Positions 1 through 6,955 of a stretch of 10,722 nucleotides of DNA are shown here, in pieces. The notes under the pieces were generated by a model. That model worked only from the letters and a program-made list of their open reading frames with translations. It made no database searches and was not told the DNA's origin. The first letter of the stretch is position 1. Each line of letters starts with the position of its first letter. The stretch is from Pseudomonadota bacterium (GTDB lineage: Bacteria > Pseudomonadota > Gammaproteobacteria > UBA5335), in NCBI GenBank assembly GCA_002862965.1, contig PKCW01000143.1, forward strand, positions 1 to 10,722. Direction: 5' to 3'. The position numbers and the translations under genes were made by a program.

Positions 1-1392
1 GCCGGCGTCGAGGTTGGGGTTGTCGTTCACTTCGATCACCAGTACCCGATCGCCCGCCTGCTTGAGGTCGACGCCGTAGAGGCCGTCGCCGATCAGCCGC
101 GCCGTCTGTACGGCGAGCTGCACGACTGCGGGCGGGGCTTGCTCGACCGGCACCGCCTCGCACATTCCGTTGATCTCGCCGGGCAGCGCCTTGTGGTTGT
201 AAATCTGCCAATGCCCCTTTGACATGAAATACCTGCAGGCATACAGCGCTTCGCCATTGAGCACCCCGACGCGCCAGTCGTATTCGGTGTAGCAATACTC
301 TTGCGCCAGCAGCAACACCGAGTGTTCGAATAACTCTTGCGCGTCCGTGGCCAGCGCTTGTGCATCGGCGACCTTGATCACACCCCGTGAAAAACAGCCA
401 TCGGGGATTTTCAATACCAAGGGAAAACCGAGGCGACGCCCTGCGTTTTCGAGTTCCTGCGGACGATCCTTGTAGAGTATTTCCGTTGCCGGCATGCCCA
501 GCCCGCGACGCTTCAGCAAATCGGCCAGATAAACCTTGTTGGTGCAGCGCAGGATGGAGGTCGGATCGTCGATCACCACCAGTCCCTGCGCCTCGGCGCG
601 CTTGGCGAAACGGAAGGTGTGATGGTTGATCGAAGTCGTCTCGCGGATGAACAGGGCGTCGTACTCGGCCAGCCGGCCGTAGTCCTTGCGGGTGATGAGT
701 TCGACGTCGAGGCCCAGACGCTTGCCGGCGCGGATGAAGGATTTCAGCGCCTTGGGATTGGACGGCGGCATGGCTTCGTCGGGGTCATGCAGGATGGCCA
801 GATCATAGCGGCCGGCCGAACGCCGGCGTGGGCTCTGCCAGGTGCCGGCAAGATAATGTTCCATGGCGGCGGTGAACAGTTCACGCTGTTCAGCCGTCAG
901 GTCGCTGAACGCCATGGGTCGGACCCGATGGATCTGCCAGCGGCTGTTCTGATGCAGGTCGACTTCGAGCAAGGGACAGGGCAGGCGCTCGAACAGATCG
1001 TCCGCCAGATCCTGGAACTCGGGCTGCGAGGCGCGTCCCAGGAAGATCCACAACCGCATGGCCTGTCCGTCATGGCCGCGCAGATATTTCTGCAGGTCCT
1101 CGTCGAGATCCTCGGTCAGGGGCTCATAGATCGTCTTGCGCGACAGATCGAGCGCCGTGCCCACGCTGGGCAGCACGCGCTGGCCCCGCGCCTCGGCCAG
1201 CAGCGAACAGTAGTAGCCGATGCTGCCATAGCGGTAGTTCCGGCACAGGTTGACGACGCGCAGGTCGCGGCTGGTCGCCAGCCCCGCTGCATCGTCGGCG
1301 TCGATGTAGTCCTTGGCGCTCATCACCGGCAGCGCCGGCAGGTCGGCAGGCCAGTCCGCGGGGCGATCGACGAGAATCAGGTGCTTGCTCAT
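1..1392 (-). CDS. RimK-like ATP-grasp ligase with N-terminal RLAN domain (3' end outside window)
   Basis: The frame is open from ATG at 1392 to the window edge: 464 residues, C-terminus missing. Residues about 1-190 match the RLAN (RimK-like ATP-grasp N-terminal) domain, including NLCRNYRYGSIGYYCSLLAE near 48-67. Residues about 285-464 are an ATP-grasp domain: LVLKIP near 325-330 and the Mg-binding end IEVNDNPNLDAG at 453-464. RimK-type enzymes use ATP to join an amino acid, often glutamate, to a carboxylate of a peptide or protein; the substrate here is unknown. Family members are near 490 residues, so perhaps 20-30 are missing. The start overlaps the stop of the upstream GNAT/C39 gene as ATGA and has no clear ribosome binding site of its own, which fits translational coupling. 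No frameshift or stop is visible. Very sure of the family, unsure of the reaction. Confidence 0.93.
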   Translation of the reverse strand, partial: MSKHLILVDRPADWPADLPALPVMSAKDYIDADDAAGLATSRDLRVVNLCRNYRYGSIGYYCSLLAEARGQRVLPSVGTALDLSRKTIYEPLTEDLDEDLQKYLRGHDGQAMRLWIFLGRASQPEFQDLADDLFERLPCPLLEVDLHQNSRWQIHRVRPMAFSDLTAEQRELFTAAMEHYLAGTWQSPRRRSAGRYDLAILHDPDEAMPPSNPKALKSFIRAGKRLGLDVELITRKDYGRLAEYDALFIRETTSINHHTFRFAKRAEAQGLVVIDDPTSILRCTNKVYLADLLKRRGLGMPATEILYKDRPQELENAGRRLGFPLVLKIPDGCFSRGVIKVADAQALATDAQELFEHSVLLLAQEYCYTEYDWRVGVLNGEALYACRYFMSKGHWQIYNHKALPGEINGMCEAVPVEQAPPAVVQLAVQTARLIGDGLYGVDLKQAGDRVLVIEVNDNPNLDAG

Positions 1393-2555
1393 GGACGACT
1401 GACGGGTTCCGAAAGGGCCGGCGGACGGCGACGCACGATGATGACAGCACGCTGACCACTTTTTCCATAGCGCGCCATGCCCGTGAATTCGGCCTTGAGA
1501 ATGGGCAGATTCACGCAGTCGGTCGGCGTCTTGCCGGCCTTATAGTCCACATAGGGATCGTGCACGTAGAGGAAGTGCTCGTCGAAGCCGGTCACCACCA
1601 CCCAGTGCGGGAATTTCTCGCCATAGAGCCGATAGGAGCTGATCATCACCAGGGGCACGCCGCCGCTGCGCAATTCGCGTTCCAGATCGGCTGGTGACAC
1701 CAGCCCGTATTCCAGGCGGATGTCGCGTCGGCGGATCTCCGCGAGCTGGTCTTCCTGCACCAGGGCAATGACGACTTTCTTCTCCGGGGAGCGCACCGAA
1801 TCGACGAACAGGGCGCTTTCGTCCTTGACGCGCAAGGTCACCGCGAAGCCGCGCCGGTGGGCGGCCAGTGCCAGGCCGTAGGGGCCGCAGCCGCCGTGGC
1901 CCGAGGTCATGAAGATGGTGGTGGCCTCGCGCCACAGCCGCAGCTCCAGCTTGCGGTCGAGCGCGAGCGCGGGGTCCAGCGCCCGCATGGCCATCATGAG
2001 TGCCGCGGGGCCGCAGGTGAATTCCAGCGTCTGCTCATAGAAAGGCACCTGGATCAGCGACGGCGCCGGCCGCGCCTCGAGCGTCTTTTCCAGCCGCAGG
2101 CCGTCGGCATGGTCCTCGTAGTAGCCGGGCAGGCGCTGCATTTCGCGGTAGCCCGCGCGCTGGTAGAGCGCCCGGGCGGCTGCATTGTCGGCGCGCACCT
2201 CGAGCCGGAGCGTGGCATAGCCGTGTTCGAGCGTGGCGGCCTCCGCTGCGGTCAGGAGACGGGCCCCGATGCGCAGCCCCTGGTGCTCGGGCAGCACGGC
2301 GAAGGAATAGAGCCGTGCCAGCGCCGTTCCGGCATGGAACAGCACCAGCGCATAGCCGGTCACGCCCGCGTCGCGTTCGTGGACCAGCGTGACGGCCTTG
2401 GCGCGGGTCAGCAGATGGCGGAAGCTGCGCCGGCTGAGCCGGTCGGTCTCGAAGCAGCGCTGTTCGATGGCGACCAGCGACTCCAGATCGTCCAGCGTCG
2501 CCGCGCGGATGCGGCTGGCGGCGACTGCATCGGTGTCGGCGGCCGGGGCGCTCAT
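1389..2555 (-). CDS. GNAT acetyltransferase fused to C39-type cysteine peptidase
   Basis: This 388-residue protein has two domains. Residues about 15-160 are a GNAT fold of RimI type, with the acetyl-CoA loop at HQGLRIGARL (91-100) and the typical ARALYQRAGYRE (127-138). Residues about 165-375 are a papain-like C39 peptidase: Gln175, nucleophile Cys181 in EFTCGPAALMM, His317 in FPHWVVVTGF and Asp333 in VHDPY form a complete apparent active site. No signal peptide or ABC-transporter domain is present, so it is probably a soluble cytoplasmic enzyme and not a bacteriocin exporter. The ATG at 2555 overlaps the tpm stop as ATGA, and the stop overlaps the downstream ligase start the same way. A longer open frame upstream is only the antisense-like continuation through tpm. 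Family knowledge links this fusion to RLAN-type ligases; acetylating or trimming the ligase product is inference. Confidence 0.93.
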   Translation of the reverse strand: MSAPAADTDAVAASRIRAATLDDLESLVAIEQRCFETDRLSRRSFRHLLTRAKAVTLVHERDAGVTGYALVLFHAGTALARLYSFAVLPEHQGLRIGARLLTAAEAATLEHGYATLRLEVRADNAAARALYQRAGYREMQRLPGYYEDHADGLRLEKTLEARPAPSLIQVPFYEQTLEFTCGPAALMMAMRALDPALALDRKLELRLWREATTIFMTSGHGGCGPYGLALAAHRRGFAVTLRVKDESALFVDSVRSPEKKVVIALVQEDQLAEIRRRDIRLEYGLVSPADLERELRSGGVPLVMISSYRLYGEKFPHWVVVTGFDEHFLYVHDPYVDYKAGKTPTDCVNLPILKAEFTGMARYGKSGQRAVIIVRRRPPALSEPVSRP

Positions 2556-3208
2556 GAGCCGCTGCCGGCCAGCGCCCAGGCCGTCTGATGCAGGCGCGTG
2601 AGGCCGCGTGCGGCGAAGCGCGGTTCCGCCGCCAGCGCATCCTCTCGCTCGAGCGCGGCGATCCCGGCCCAGGGGCCATAGAGCGCGCGCACCTCGGCCT
2701 CCGGCACGGCGAAGGGCGGACCCGCCATCGCCTCCTGCGGGTAGTCGAGCGTGATCAAGAGGCCCCAGGCACCGCGGGCGAGCAGGCGGGCGGTGTGGGC
2801 GGCGTAGGCGGGACGGCGCTCGGGCGGCAGGGCGATGAGCGCAGCGCGGTCGTAAAGCCCGGTGCAGGGCGCGCCGAGATCGGCCGCGGACAACGCGAAG
2901 TAGTCGCCTTCCAGCAGGGTGTAGGGCCCGGCCTCCCAGACCCGGCCCGGACCCTGCGTCGTCACGGCCGGCTCGAGGCCGCGCTCTGCGAAAAACGCGC
3001 CGATGGCCGCCGCGCTGAGTTCGATCCCGACCACCGTGCAGCCCAGACCGGCCAGATGCACCAGGTCCAGGCTCTTGCCGCACAGCGGCACGAGGACGCG
3101 CCGGCCGGCCAGGGGCGCCCCGTGGCGGACGAGCAGCGGATGCACGTCGCCGCGGTGAAAGCCGATTTCGCCCCGTGCCCATCGCTCGTGCCAGAACTGC
3201 GGATCCAT
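2552..3208 (-). CDS. tpm: thiopurine S-methyltransferase (TPMT family)
   Basis: This 218-residue protein has the usual bacterial TPMT length. It starts MDPQFWHERW and continues GEIGFH, both typical of the family. The SAM-binding motif is VLVPLCGKSLDL (38-49), followed by GIELS (61-65), GDYF (101-104), the YDRAALIALPP segment (119-129) and LDYPQ (154-158). Bacterial TPMTs transfer methyl groups from SAM to thiol, selenium or tellurium compounds in the cytoplasm and can give tellurite or selenite tolerance; the natural substrate here is not evident. The start ATG at 3208 is preceded by GGGGGA about six bases upstream and is much better supported than the long in-frame extension to 4225, which reads antisense through other genes. 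It is the first gene of a three-gene operon and its TGA overlaps the next ATG. Why it heads this operon is not clear. Confidence 0.94.
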   Translation of the reverse strand: MDPQFWHERWARGEIGFHRGDVHPLLVRHGAPLAGRRVLVPLCGKSLDLVHLAGLGCTVVGIELSAAAIGAFFAERGLEPAVTTQGPGRVWEAGPYTLLEGDYFALSAADLGAPCTGLYDRAALIALPPERRPAYAAHTARLLARGAWGLLITLDYPQEAMAGPPFAVPEAEVRALYGPWAGIAALEREDALAAEPRFAARGLTRLHQTAWALAGSGS

Positions 3209-3331
3209 GTCGGTCCCCCGTGCGCTTCGATGCCTGCATGATAGCAATCCGGCCGCCCGTTCCGGCCGCGTCACGGCCTTGACACGCAGCCCGTCCATGT
3301 TGACCCCGGTGGCAGGTCCGGGAGGCGCGAC
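3209..3331. promoter_or_regulatory. divergent intergenic region, weak promoter signals
   Basis: This 123-bp spacer separates tpm (minus) from the nuclease pseudogene (plus) and must hold both promoters. On the minus strand TATCAT (3243-3238) resembles a -10 box and would give a leader of about 24 nt, but no good -35 lies 16-18 bp upstream. On the plus strand GGGAGG at 3320-3325 is a good ribosome binding site for the ATG at 3332. Two CGGCCG blocks near 3250 and 3263 can pair into a small hairpin. Confidence 0.3.
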
Positions 3332-4249
3332 ATGGGCACGCGGGTGGAAGCACGATTGATCAAGGTCGTCGACGGCGACACGATCAAGGTCGAACTGGAC
3401 GGGCGCAGCGAATCGGTGCGGCTGGCCTGTCTCGATACCGAGGAAAGCTGGCCGGGCGGCAACAAGCCGGTGACCTAGGCCGGCCGGCAGGCCTCGGCCT
3501 GGGCCAAGACGTGGTTCGGCGCCGATGCGGCGGGGCAGCCGACGGTGGAGGTGAGCCTGGATCTGGAATTCGATACGGCCGATCCGCCGTCGCTGGCGCT
3601 GGCGCGCCATCGCGACAACTACGGCCGCTTGCTGGCCTACGCGTGGCGGGGCGCCGAGCACTACAACCTGGCCGCCATCATGGCCGGCTGGAGTCCCTAT
3701 TTCGTCAAGTACGGTCGTTCCCGGCGCTACCACGGCGTGTTTCTGCAGGCCGAAGCCCGCGCCCAGGCCAGCGGCGCGGGCATCTGGGACCCCGGCATCA
3801 ACGGCGCCGGCCCGACGCGCGACTACCGCTGCCTGCTGCCCTGGTGGCAGATGCGCGACAGCTGGATCGAGGATTATCGCGCGACCGGACCGCAGGCCGG
3901 GGCGCTGTCGGTGCGGCTGGGCCACGCCGACCTCATCGCCGCCGCCCGGCGCGAAGAACGCATCAGCGTGTTCTGCGACCTGCAGGGTGGCATCAACCGC
4001 TGGGTCGGCGATGCGGCGCTGATCTACGCCGGCTCGCCGGCCCAGCCGTTCAAGCTGTGGATCCCCGACCGGCGCGTGCCGGCGGCGCAGGACCTGCTCC
4101 GGCTGCTGGAGACGCGCTATACGGGCGAAGGCCGCCAGAACTACGTCTATGTGACCGGTCAGGCGAGCCTCTACCCGGCGCAGGACGACGGCAAGCCGCA
4201 GATCGTGCTTGCCGACACGGCGCAACTGGCCGATCTGCCGCCCGCCTGA
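3332..4249 (+). pseudogene. staphylococcal nuclease-like (TNase) protein with internal amber stop
   Basis: From ATG 3332, with ribosome binding site GGGAGG just upstream, the frame reads MGTRVEARLIKVVDGDTIKV, a thermonuclease/SNase domain start, then hits TAG at codon 49 (3476-3478). The same frame continues open for 256 codons to TGA at 4249 with clear SNase features. Before the stop lie equivalents of S. aureus Asp21 (D16), Arg35 (R30), Asp40 (D35) and Glu43 (E38); after it comes the Arg87 equivalent in NYGRLLAY (R99). The C-terminal 130 or so residues after GAGIWDP are an extension ending in YVYVTGQASLY..KPQIVL, which looks like an OB-fold nucleic-acid-binding segment. There is no signal peptide. 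Only one lesion is visible, so it is a recent nonsense mutation, a sequencing error or a readthrough site. A GTG at 3545 could restart translation but would omit half the active site. It converges on the thioesterase gene with a 6-bp gap. Confidence 0.85.
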
Positions 4250-4255
4250 CGCGGC

Positions 4256-5074
4256 TCAGCGGCCCATGCGGCGGGTGAGCAGGGTCTGCGTCACCCGGCC
4301 GATGTAGCCGGCCGGATCGAAGAGGGCGGTGTGCACGGCGCCGAGGCCATGGTCGAACAGCTCCGCGCGCGCGTCCAGACAGATCCATTCGGCGACCGGC
4401 AGACGCAGCAGGTGCAGGCTGATGTCGGCGTTGATGCAGCCGGTGCGGCTGTCGACCTGGAGCTGCGCCAGCCCGTTGCCGAAATCGGCCAGCGCAGCCA
4501 CCCGGCCGAAGGGCGAGAGCGCCGCGCCCTGCACCACCGGCACCGCGCAGCGCAGCCAGGCCGCGCCCTCGCCGCGCAGGGCAAAGCCGTGCACGCGCTT
4601 GGCCTCGATGCAGTGGTGCATGCTCGGCCGGCGCGCGCCGGCTTCCGGCAGGGGTCGGCCCATGAGGTCGGTGATCGGCAGCGACTCGGGATCGGCGGGC
4701 AGCGGGCGATCGGGGCGGGCGTGCTCGGGCACGGTGACCGGATCGGGCATCAGCTTCAGCGCCTGGGCCTTCACGACGATCTTGTCCTCATGGCGCAGCT
4801 CGGCCTCCAGCACGCACAGGCGCGCGCCGCTGCGCACCACGCGCGCCTGTGCCGTCAGCGGCGCCAGCGGCACCGGCCGCAGCAGATCGATGCTGAGTCG
4901 CACGAACTGCAACGCCGGCGCCGGGTCCGCGGCCTCCAGCGCATGTGCGACCAGACCACCCGTGGCGCCGCCGTGCAGCAGGCGCGGATCCCAGGGGCCC
5001 ACGGCATAGCGGGTGGGGTGATAGCGGCCCTGTGCATCGGCCACGAACAGGGCGGGAACGGTGTCGTCGATCAT
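4256..5074 (-). CDS. acyl-CoA thioesterase-like double-hotdog protein
   Basis: This 272-residue protein has two hotdog repeats. The first (about 15-110) contains GPWDPRLLHGGATGGLVAHA, with the helix-lining HGG typical of hotdog enzymes. The second (about 150-270) contains ADFGNGL (196-202), CINADISLHLLR (213-224) and WICLDARAEL (230-239), which match the TesB-like thioesterase superfamily. Members hydrolyse acyl-CoA thioesters in the cytoplasm; chain length and physiological role cannot be read from sequence. ATG 5074 gives MIDDTVPALF and the expected length. The longer open frame to 5275 adds a proline/arginine-rich leader without homology character and is rejected. The ribosome binding site is weak. 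A -10/-35 pair lies about 60 bp upstream. It is monocistronic, facing the nuclease pseudogene tail-to-tail and the 158-residue gene head-to-head. Confidence 0.85.
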   Translation of the reverse strand: MIDDTVPALFVADAQGRYHPTRYAVGPWDPRLLHGGATGGLVAHALEAADPAPALQFVRLSIDLLRPVPLAPLTAQARVVRSGARLCVLEAELRHEDKIVVKAQALKLMPDPVTVPEHARPDRPLPADPESLPITDLMGRPLPEAGARRPSMHHCIEAKRVHGFALRGEGAAWLRCAVPVVQGAALSPFGRVAALADFGNGLAQLQVDSRTGCINADISLHLLRLPVAEWICLDARAELFDHGLGAVHTALFDPAGYIGRVTQTLLTRRMGR

Positions 5075-5139
5075 GCGGGCTCGGGGATTGCGATGAAGCG
5101 GGTCCGCCTGCAAGGGCGCGGGCGGCGGCGAAGACCGGC

Positions 5140-5167
5140 AGTTTAATGGCCCTGCGCAGCGACGCAA
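5140..5167 (-). promoter_or_regulatory. candidate sigma70 promoter for the thioesterase-like gene
   Basis: On the minus strand TTGCGT (5167-5162) and TAAACT (5145-5140) are separated by 16 bp and lie in one of the few AT-richer spots of this spacer. This would give a leader of roughly 55-60 nt. The -35 matches the consensus only partly. Confidence 0.4.
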
Positions 5168-5184
5168 GAGCGGCGCCGGCTGCG

Positions 5185-5213
5185 GTGCCGGAAAGGCTCG
5201 CCTTTGCCGGCAC
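5185..5213. promoter_or_regulatory. inverted repeat in divergent promoter region
   Basis: The arms GTGCCGG-AAAGGC (5185-5197) and GCCTTT-G-CCGGCAC (5200-5213) are complementary over 13 bp, with one bulged G at 5206 and a 2-base centre. The site lies just upstream of the candidate thioesterase promoter and about 90 bp ahead of the 158-residue gene. It could be an operator for a dimeric regulator or part of an RNA hairpin; the tiny centre favours a protein-binding palindrome. Confidence 0.4.
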
Positions 5214-5303
5214 TTGTGCTTACCATCGGCGTTTTCCCCCGGATCCGGAATCCATCGAAACGATCCGCGGCGCACGGCGTCGCGGCGGGAGCGCCGTCAC
5301 ATC

Positions 5304-5780
5304 ATGAACACCGAAGTCACCCTCACCCAGGAGCGGGCCGAGCTGCTGCGCGACTGTCTGGCCGGCATGCTGCAGAAACTGTTCGAGGCCGGCGCGCCCG
5401 ATCCGGCCGATGCGCGCAGCCCCATGCAGCGGCTGATGGAAGGCCCGGCGCGGGAGGAGTTCATGACGCTGATGAAGCTGATCACCTTCGCCTTCGTGCA
5501 GAAGCTGATGCCCTACATGGGCGGCGGCGACCCGATGGACCCGTCCATCCTGGGGCTGGCCGGCGCGCCCGTGAGCGTGAGCGGGGAAAGCGCGACCTAT
5601 CGGCTCAAGCCCGGCCGGCTGACCACCCACTGGGTCAACGAAAAGGGCCAGTACAAGGTCCGGGACATCGGCTTCAAGGTGAGCTGGTGGTGGATGCTGC
5701 GCAACTGGCGCTTCGTGCGCGACATGCGGCGCAAGATGAAGGAGCGTCAGGCCGCGCTGCCGGCGCCGGGCGCGTCCTGA
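5304..5780 (+). CDS. hypothetical protein, 158 residues
   Basis: I do not recognise this protein. ATG 5304 starts MNTEVTLTQERAELLRDCL; GGGAG lies about 12 bases upstream. The open frame extends further upstream, but that part is arginine-rich and implausible. Residues 5-70 look mainly alpha-helical and include the methionine-rich FMTLMKLITFAFVQKLMPYM (53-72), which is amphipathic to hydrophobic but interrupted. Residues 90-145 look like strands followed by an aromatic, basic helix: YKVRDIGFKVSWWWMLRNWR (117-136), then RDMRRKMKERQ. There is no signal peptide. The YKVRDI segment faintly recalls MlaC-type proteins, but the rest does not fit. The Trp-rich, Arg-rich tail could sit at a membrane surface or bind nucleic acid; this is a guess. 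Codon use matches the neighbours. It is divergent from the thioesterase gene and convergent with slyD. Confidence 0.8.
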   Translation: MNTEVTLTQERAELLRDCLAGMLQKLFEAGAPDPADARSPMQRLMEGPAREEFMTLMKLITFAFVQKLMPYMGGGDPMDPSILGLAGAPVSVSGESATYRLKPGRLTTHWVNEKGQYKVRDIGFKVSWWWMLRNWRFVRDMRRKMKERQAALPAPGAS

Positions 5781-5799
5781 CGCCCGTCCCCCAAACCCG

Positions 5800-5834
5800 G
5801 GCCATCGCGGGCGATCACACCGCCCGCGATGGCC
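5800..5834. terminator. perfect 14-bp hairpin between convergent genes
   Basis: The arms GGCCATCGCGGGCG (5800-5813) and CGCCCGCGATGGCC (5821-5834) are exactly complementary around a 7-base loop. It starts 20 bp after the stop of the 158-residue gene and ends 10 bp before the slyD stop on the other strand. There is no T tract on either side, so it is not a canonical intrinsic terminator. Its position suits a bidirectional transcription barrier. Confidence 0.6.
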
Positions 5835-5843
5835 TGCCGGACC

Positions 5844-6329
5844 TCAGTGGTGGTGACCGCCGGGACCGTGCACGTGGCCGTGGGCCAGCTCCTCGCGCGT
5901 GGCCGGCCGAACCTCCAGCACGGTGACGTCGAACACCAGGGTTTCGCCGGCCAGCGGGTGGTTGGCATCGACGATCACCTCGTCGCCTTCCAGCCCGGTG
6001 ACGGTGACCAGATGCACCTCGCCCTCGGCCTCGGTCTGGAACTGCATGCCGATTTCCATCTGTTCGATGCCGACGAACTGGTCGCGGTGGACCACCTGCA
6101 CCAGCTCGTCGTGGCGCTCGCCATAGCCCTGCTCGGGTGGCACGGACACCTGCAGCGAGTCGCCCGCACGCCGGCCGGTCAGCGCGTCCTCGAGGCCCGG
6201 AACGATGTTGCCGGCGCCGTGCAGATAGGTGAGGGGCTCACCGCTCTGGCTGGAGGAGTCGATCAGTTCGCCCTCGGGTGTCGTGACGCTGTACTCGATG
6301 ACGACAACAGTGTTCGCGGCGATTTGCAT
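5844..6329 (-). CDS. slyD: FKBP-type peptidyl-prolyl cis-trans isomerase, SlyD-like
   Basis: This 161-residue protein matches SlyD in length and layout. The FKBP core begins VVVIEYSVTTPEGELIDSS and contains GAGNIVPGLEDAL (38-50) and PPEQGYGER (64-72). The insert-in-flap chaperone domain spans about 73-125, and the core resumes at DANHPLAGETLVFDV (121-135). The histidine-rich tail HGHVHGPGGHHH (150-161) is a probable Ni/Zn-binding site, shorter than in E. coli SlyD. Family members catalyse prolyl isomerisation, act as cytoplasmic chaperones and can supply nickel to hydrogenase maturation; no nickel enzyme genes are in view. ATG 6329 has GGGAG seven bases upstream, which decides the start. The XRE regulator gene lies 74 bp upstream on the same strand, so they may share a transcript. 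Confidence 0.95.
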   Translation of the reverse strand: MQIAANTVVVIEYSVTTPEGELIDSSSQSGEPLTYLHGAGNIVPGLEDALTGRRAGDSLQVSVPPEQGYGERHDELVQVVHRDQFVGIEQMEIGMQFQTEAEGEVHLVTVTGLEGDEVIVDANHPLAGETLVFDVTVLEVRPATREELAHGHVHGPGGHHH

Positions 6330-6403
6330 GGCGGCGCTCCCGGCGGGCTGCTTGAACGGATGGCCCATCGCCGGGACCGCCCGGGATGGAAGTGGGCGAG
6401 AGC

Positions 6404-6739
6404 CTAACCCAGCGCGCGCAAAAAATCGATCAGCGCCCGCCGCGCGCCGCTCGGGAGCTGTCCGAAGACGCTGAGCAGTTCCTGTTCCTCGGGCCCCAGC
6501 ACGCCCTCGCGCATGGGGCGGCTGCGCCCGCGCATCGAGCCGCGGCCGGTCGCCAGCCATTCGTAGTTGACCGACAGCAATTGCGCCACCTGCTCGAGGC
6601 GTTCGCGCCTCGGCGAGGTTCCGCTGCCGGATTCCCATTGGCTACAGGCGCTGCGGGTCACGCCGAGCAACTCTGCCAGGCGGGTTTGGGACATGCCCGA
6701 TTTTTCGCGCGCCTGCTGGATGCGTTGCCCGATGCTCAT
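6404..6739 (-). CDS. XRE-family helix-turn-helix regulator
   Basis: This 111-residue protein has a classic Cro/C1-type helix-turn-helix at about 3-64: IGQRIQQAREKSGMSQTRLA, then LLGVTRSACSQWESGSGTSP, ending LLSVNYEWLATG. The tail (65-111), with GPEEQELLSVFGQLPSGARR and IDFLRALG, is a short helical segment common in small phage-like or housekeeping XRE repressors, probably for dimerisation. It acts in the cytoplasm on DNA. ATG 6739 follows AAGG by about 11 bases; an in-frame start further upstream (6814) would run through the putative operator and is less likely. A 10-bp direct repeat starts 20 bp upstream, suggesting autoregulation. It precedes slyD by 74 bp. Target genes are unknown. Confidence 0.88.
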   Translation of the reverse strand: MSIGQRIQQAREKSGMSQTRLAELLGVTRSACSQWESGSGTSPRRERLEQVAQLLSVNYEWLATGRGSMRGRSRPMREGVLGPEEQELLSVFGQLPSGARRALIDFLRALG

Positions 6740-6759
6740 GAGGATGTTGCCTTCGTATC

Positions 6760-6782
6760 GTTCTGGATCGTTGTTCTGGATC
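6760..6782. promoter_or_regulatory. direct-repeat candidate operator of the XRE gene
   Basis: GTTCTGGATC occurs exactly twice, at 6760-6769 and 6773-6782, with a 13-bp period. It lies 20 bp upstream of the XRE start. A minus-strand TACACT (6788-6783) next to it could be a -10 box, which would place the repeat at the transcription start, but no good -35 is seen. This layout is expected for a self-repressing regulator; binding is inferred. Confidence 0.45.
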
Positions 6783-6850
6783 AGTGTAGAAGCAATGCGG
6801 TCTTGACACCACACGGCGCGATTGGTAAGGGCTGCTCATAAGGTCGGCCT

Positions 6851-6879
6851 GTTTCGCCGCGGCTTGAGCCGCGCGAAAC
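6851..6879. terminator. hairpin downstream of the ligase gene
   Basis: GTTTCG-C-CGCGGC (6851-6863) pairs with GCCGCG-CGAAAC (6868-6879) around TTGA, with one bulged base. It lies about 77 bp after the ligase stop and ahead of the XRE promoter region on the same strand. No T tract follows, so termination is only plausible. Confidence 0.4.
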
Positions 6880-6955
6880 CGGAGCCGCGCCGCATCCCTG
6901 CGCGTCCCGGCGCGCGCGGCCTGCGCTGATGCGCGGCCGCAACCCGATCCCGGGT

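Noticed and set aside
3279..3307. TTGACA at 3279-3284 as promoter of the nuclease gene
   Set aside because: No acceptable -10 box lies 15-19 bp downstream.
3476..3478. TAG read as pyrrolysine or by programmed readthrough
   Set aside because: No pyrrolysine machinery is in view, SNase proteins do not use it, and a simple nonsense change or error explains the data.
2552..4225. Extended minus-strand frame upstream of tpm
   Set aside because: The extra residues read antisense through the nuclease gene and lack family similarity; MDPQFW at 3208 is the standard TPMT start.
6803..6831. TTGACA at 6803-6808 with TAAGGG 17 bp downstream as a plus-strand promoter
   Set aside because: The -10 is poor and no plus-strand gene follows; the region leads into the 3' end of the ligase gene.
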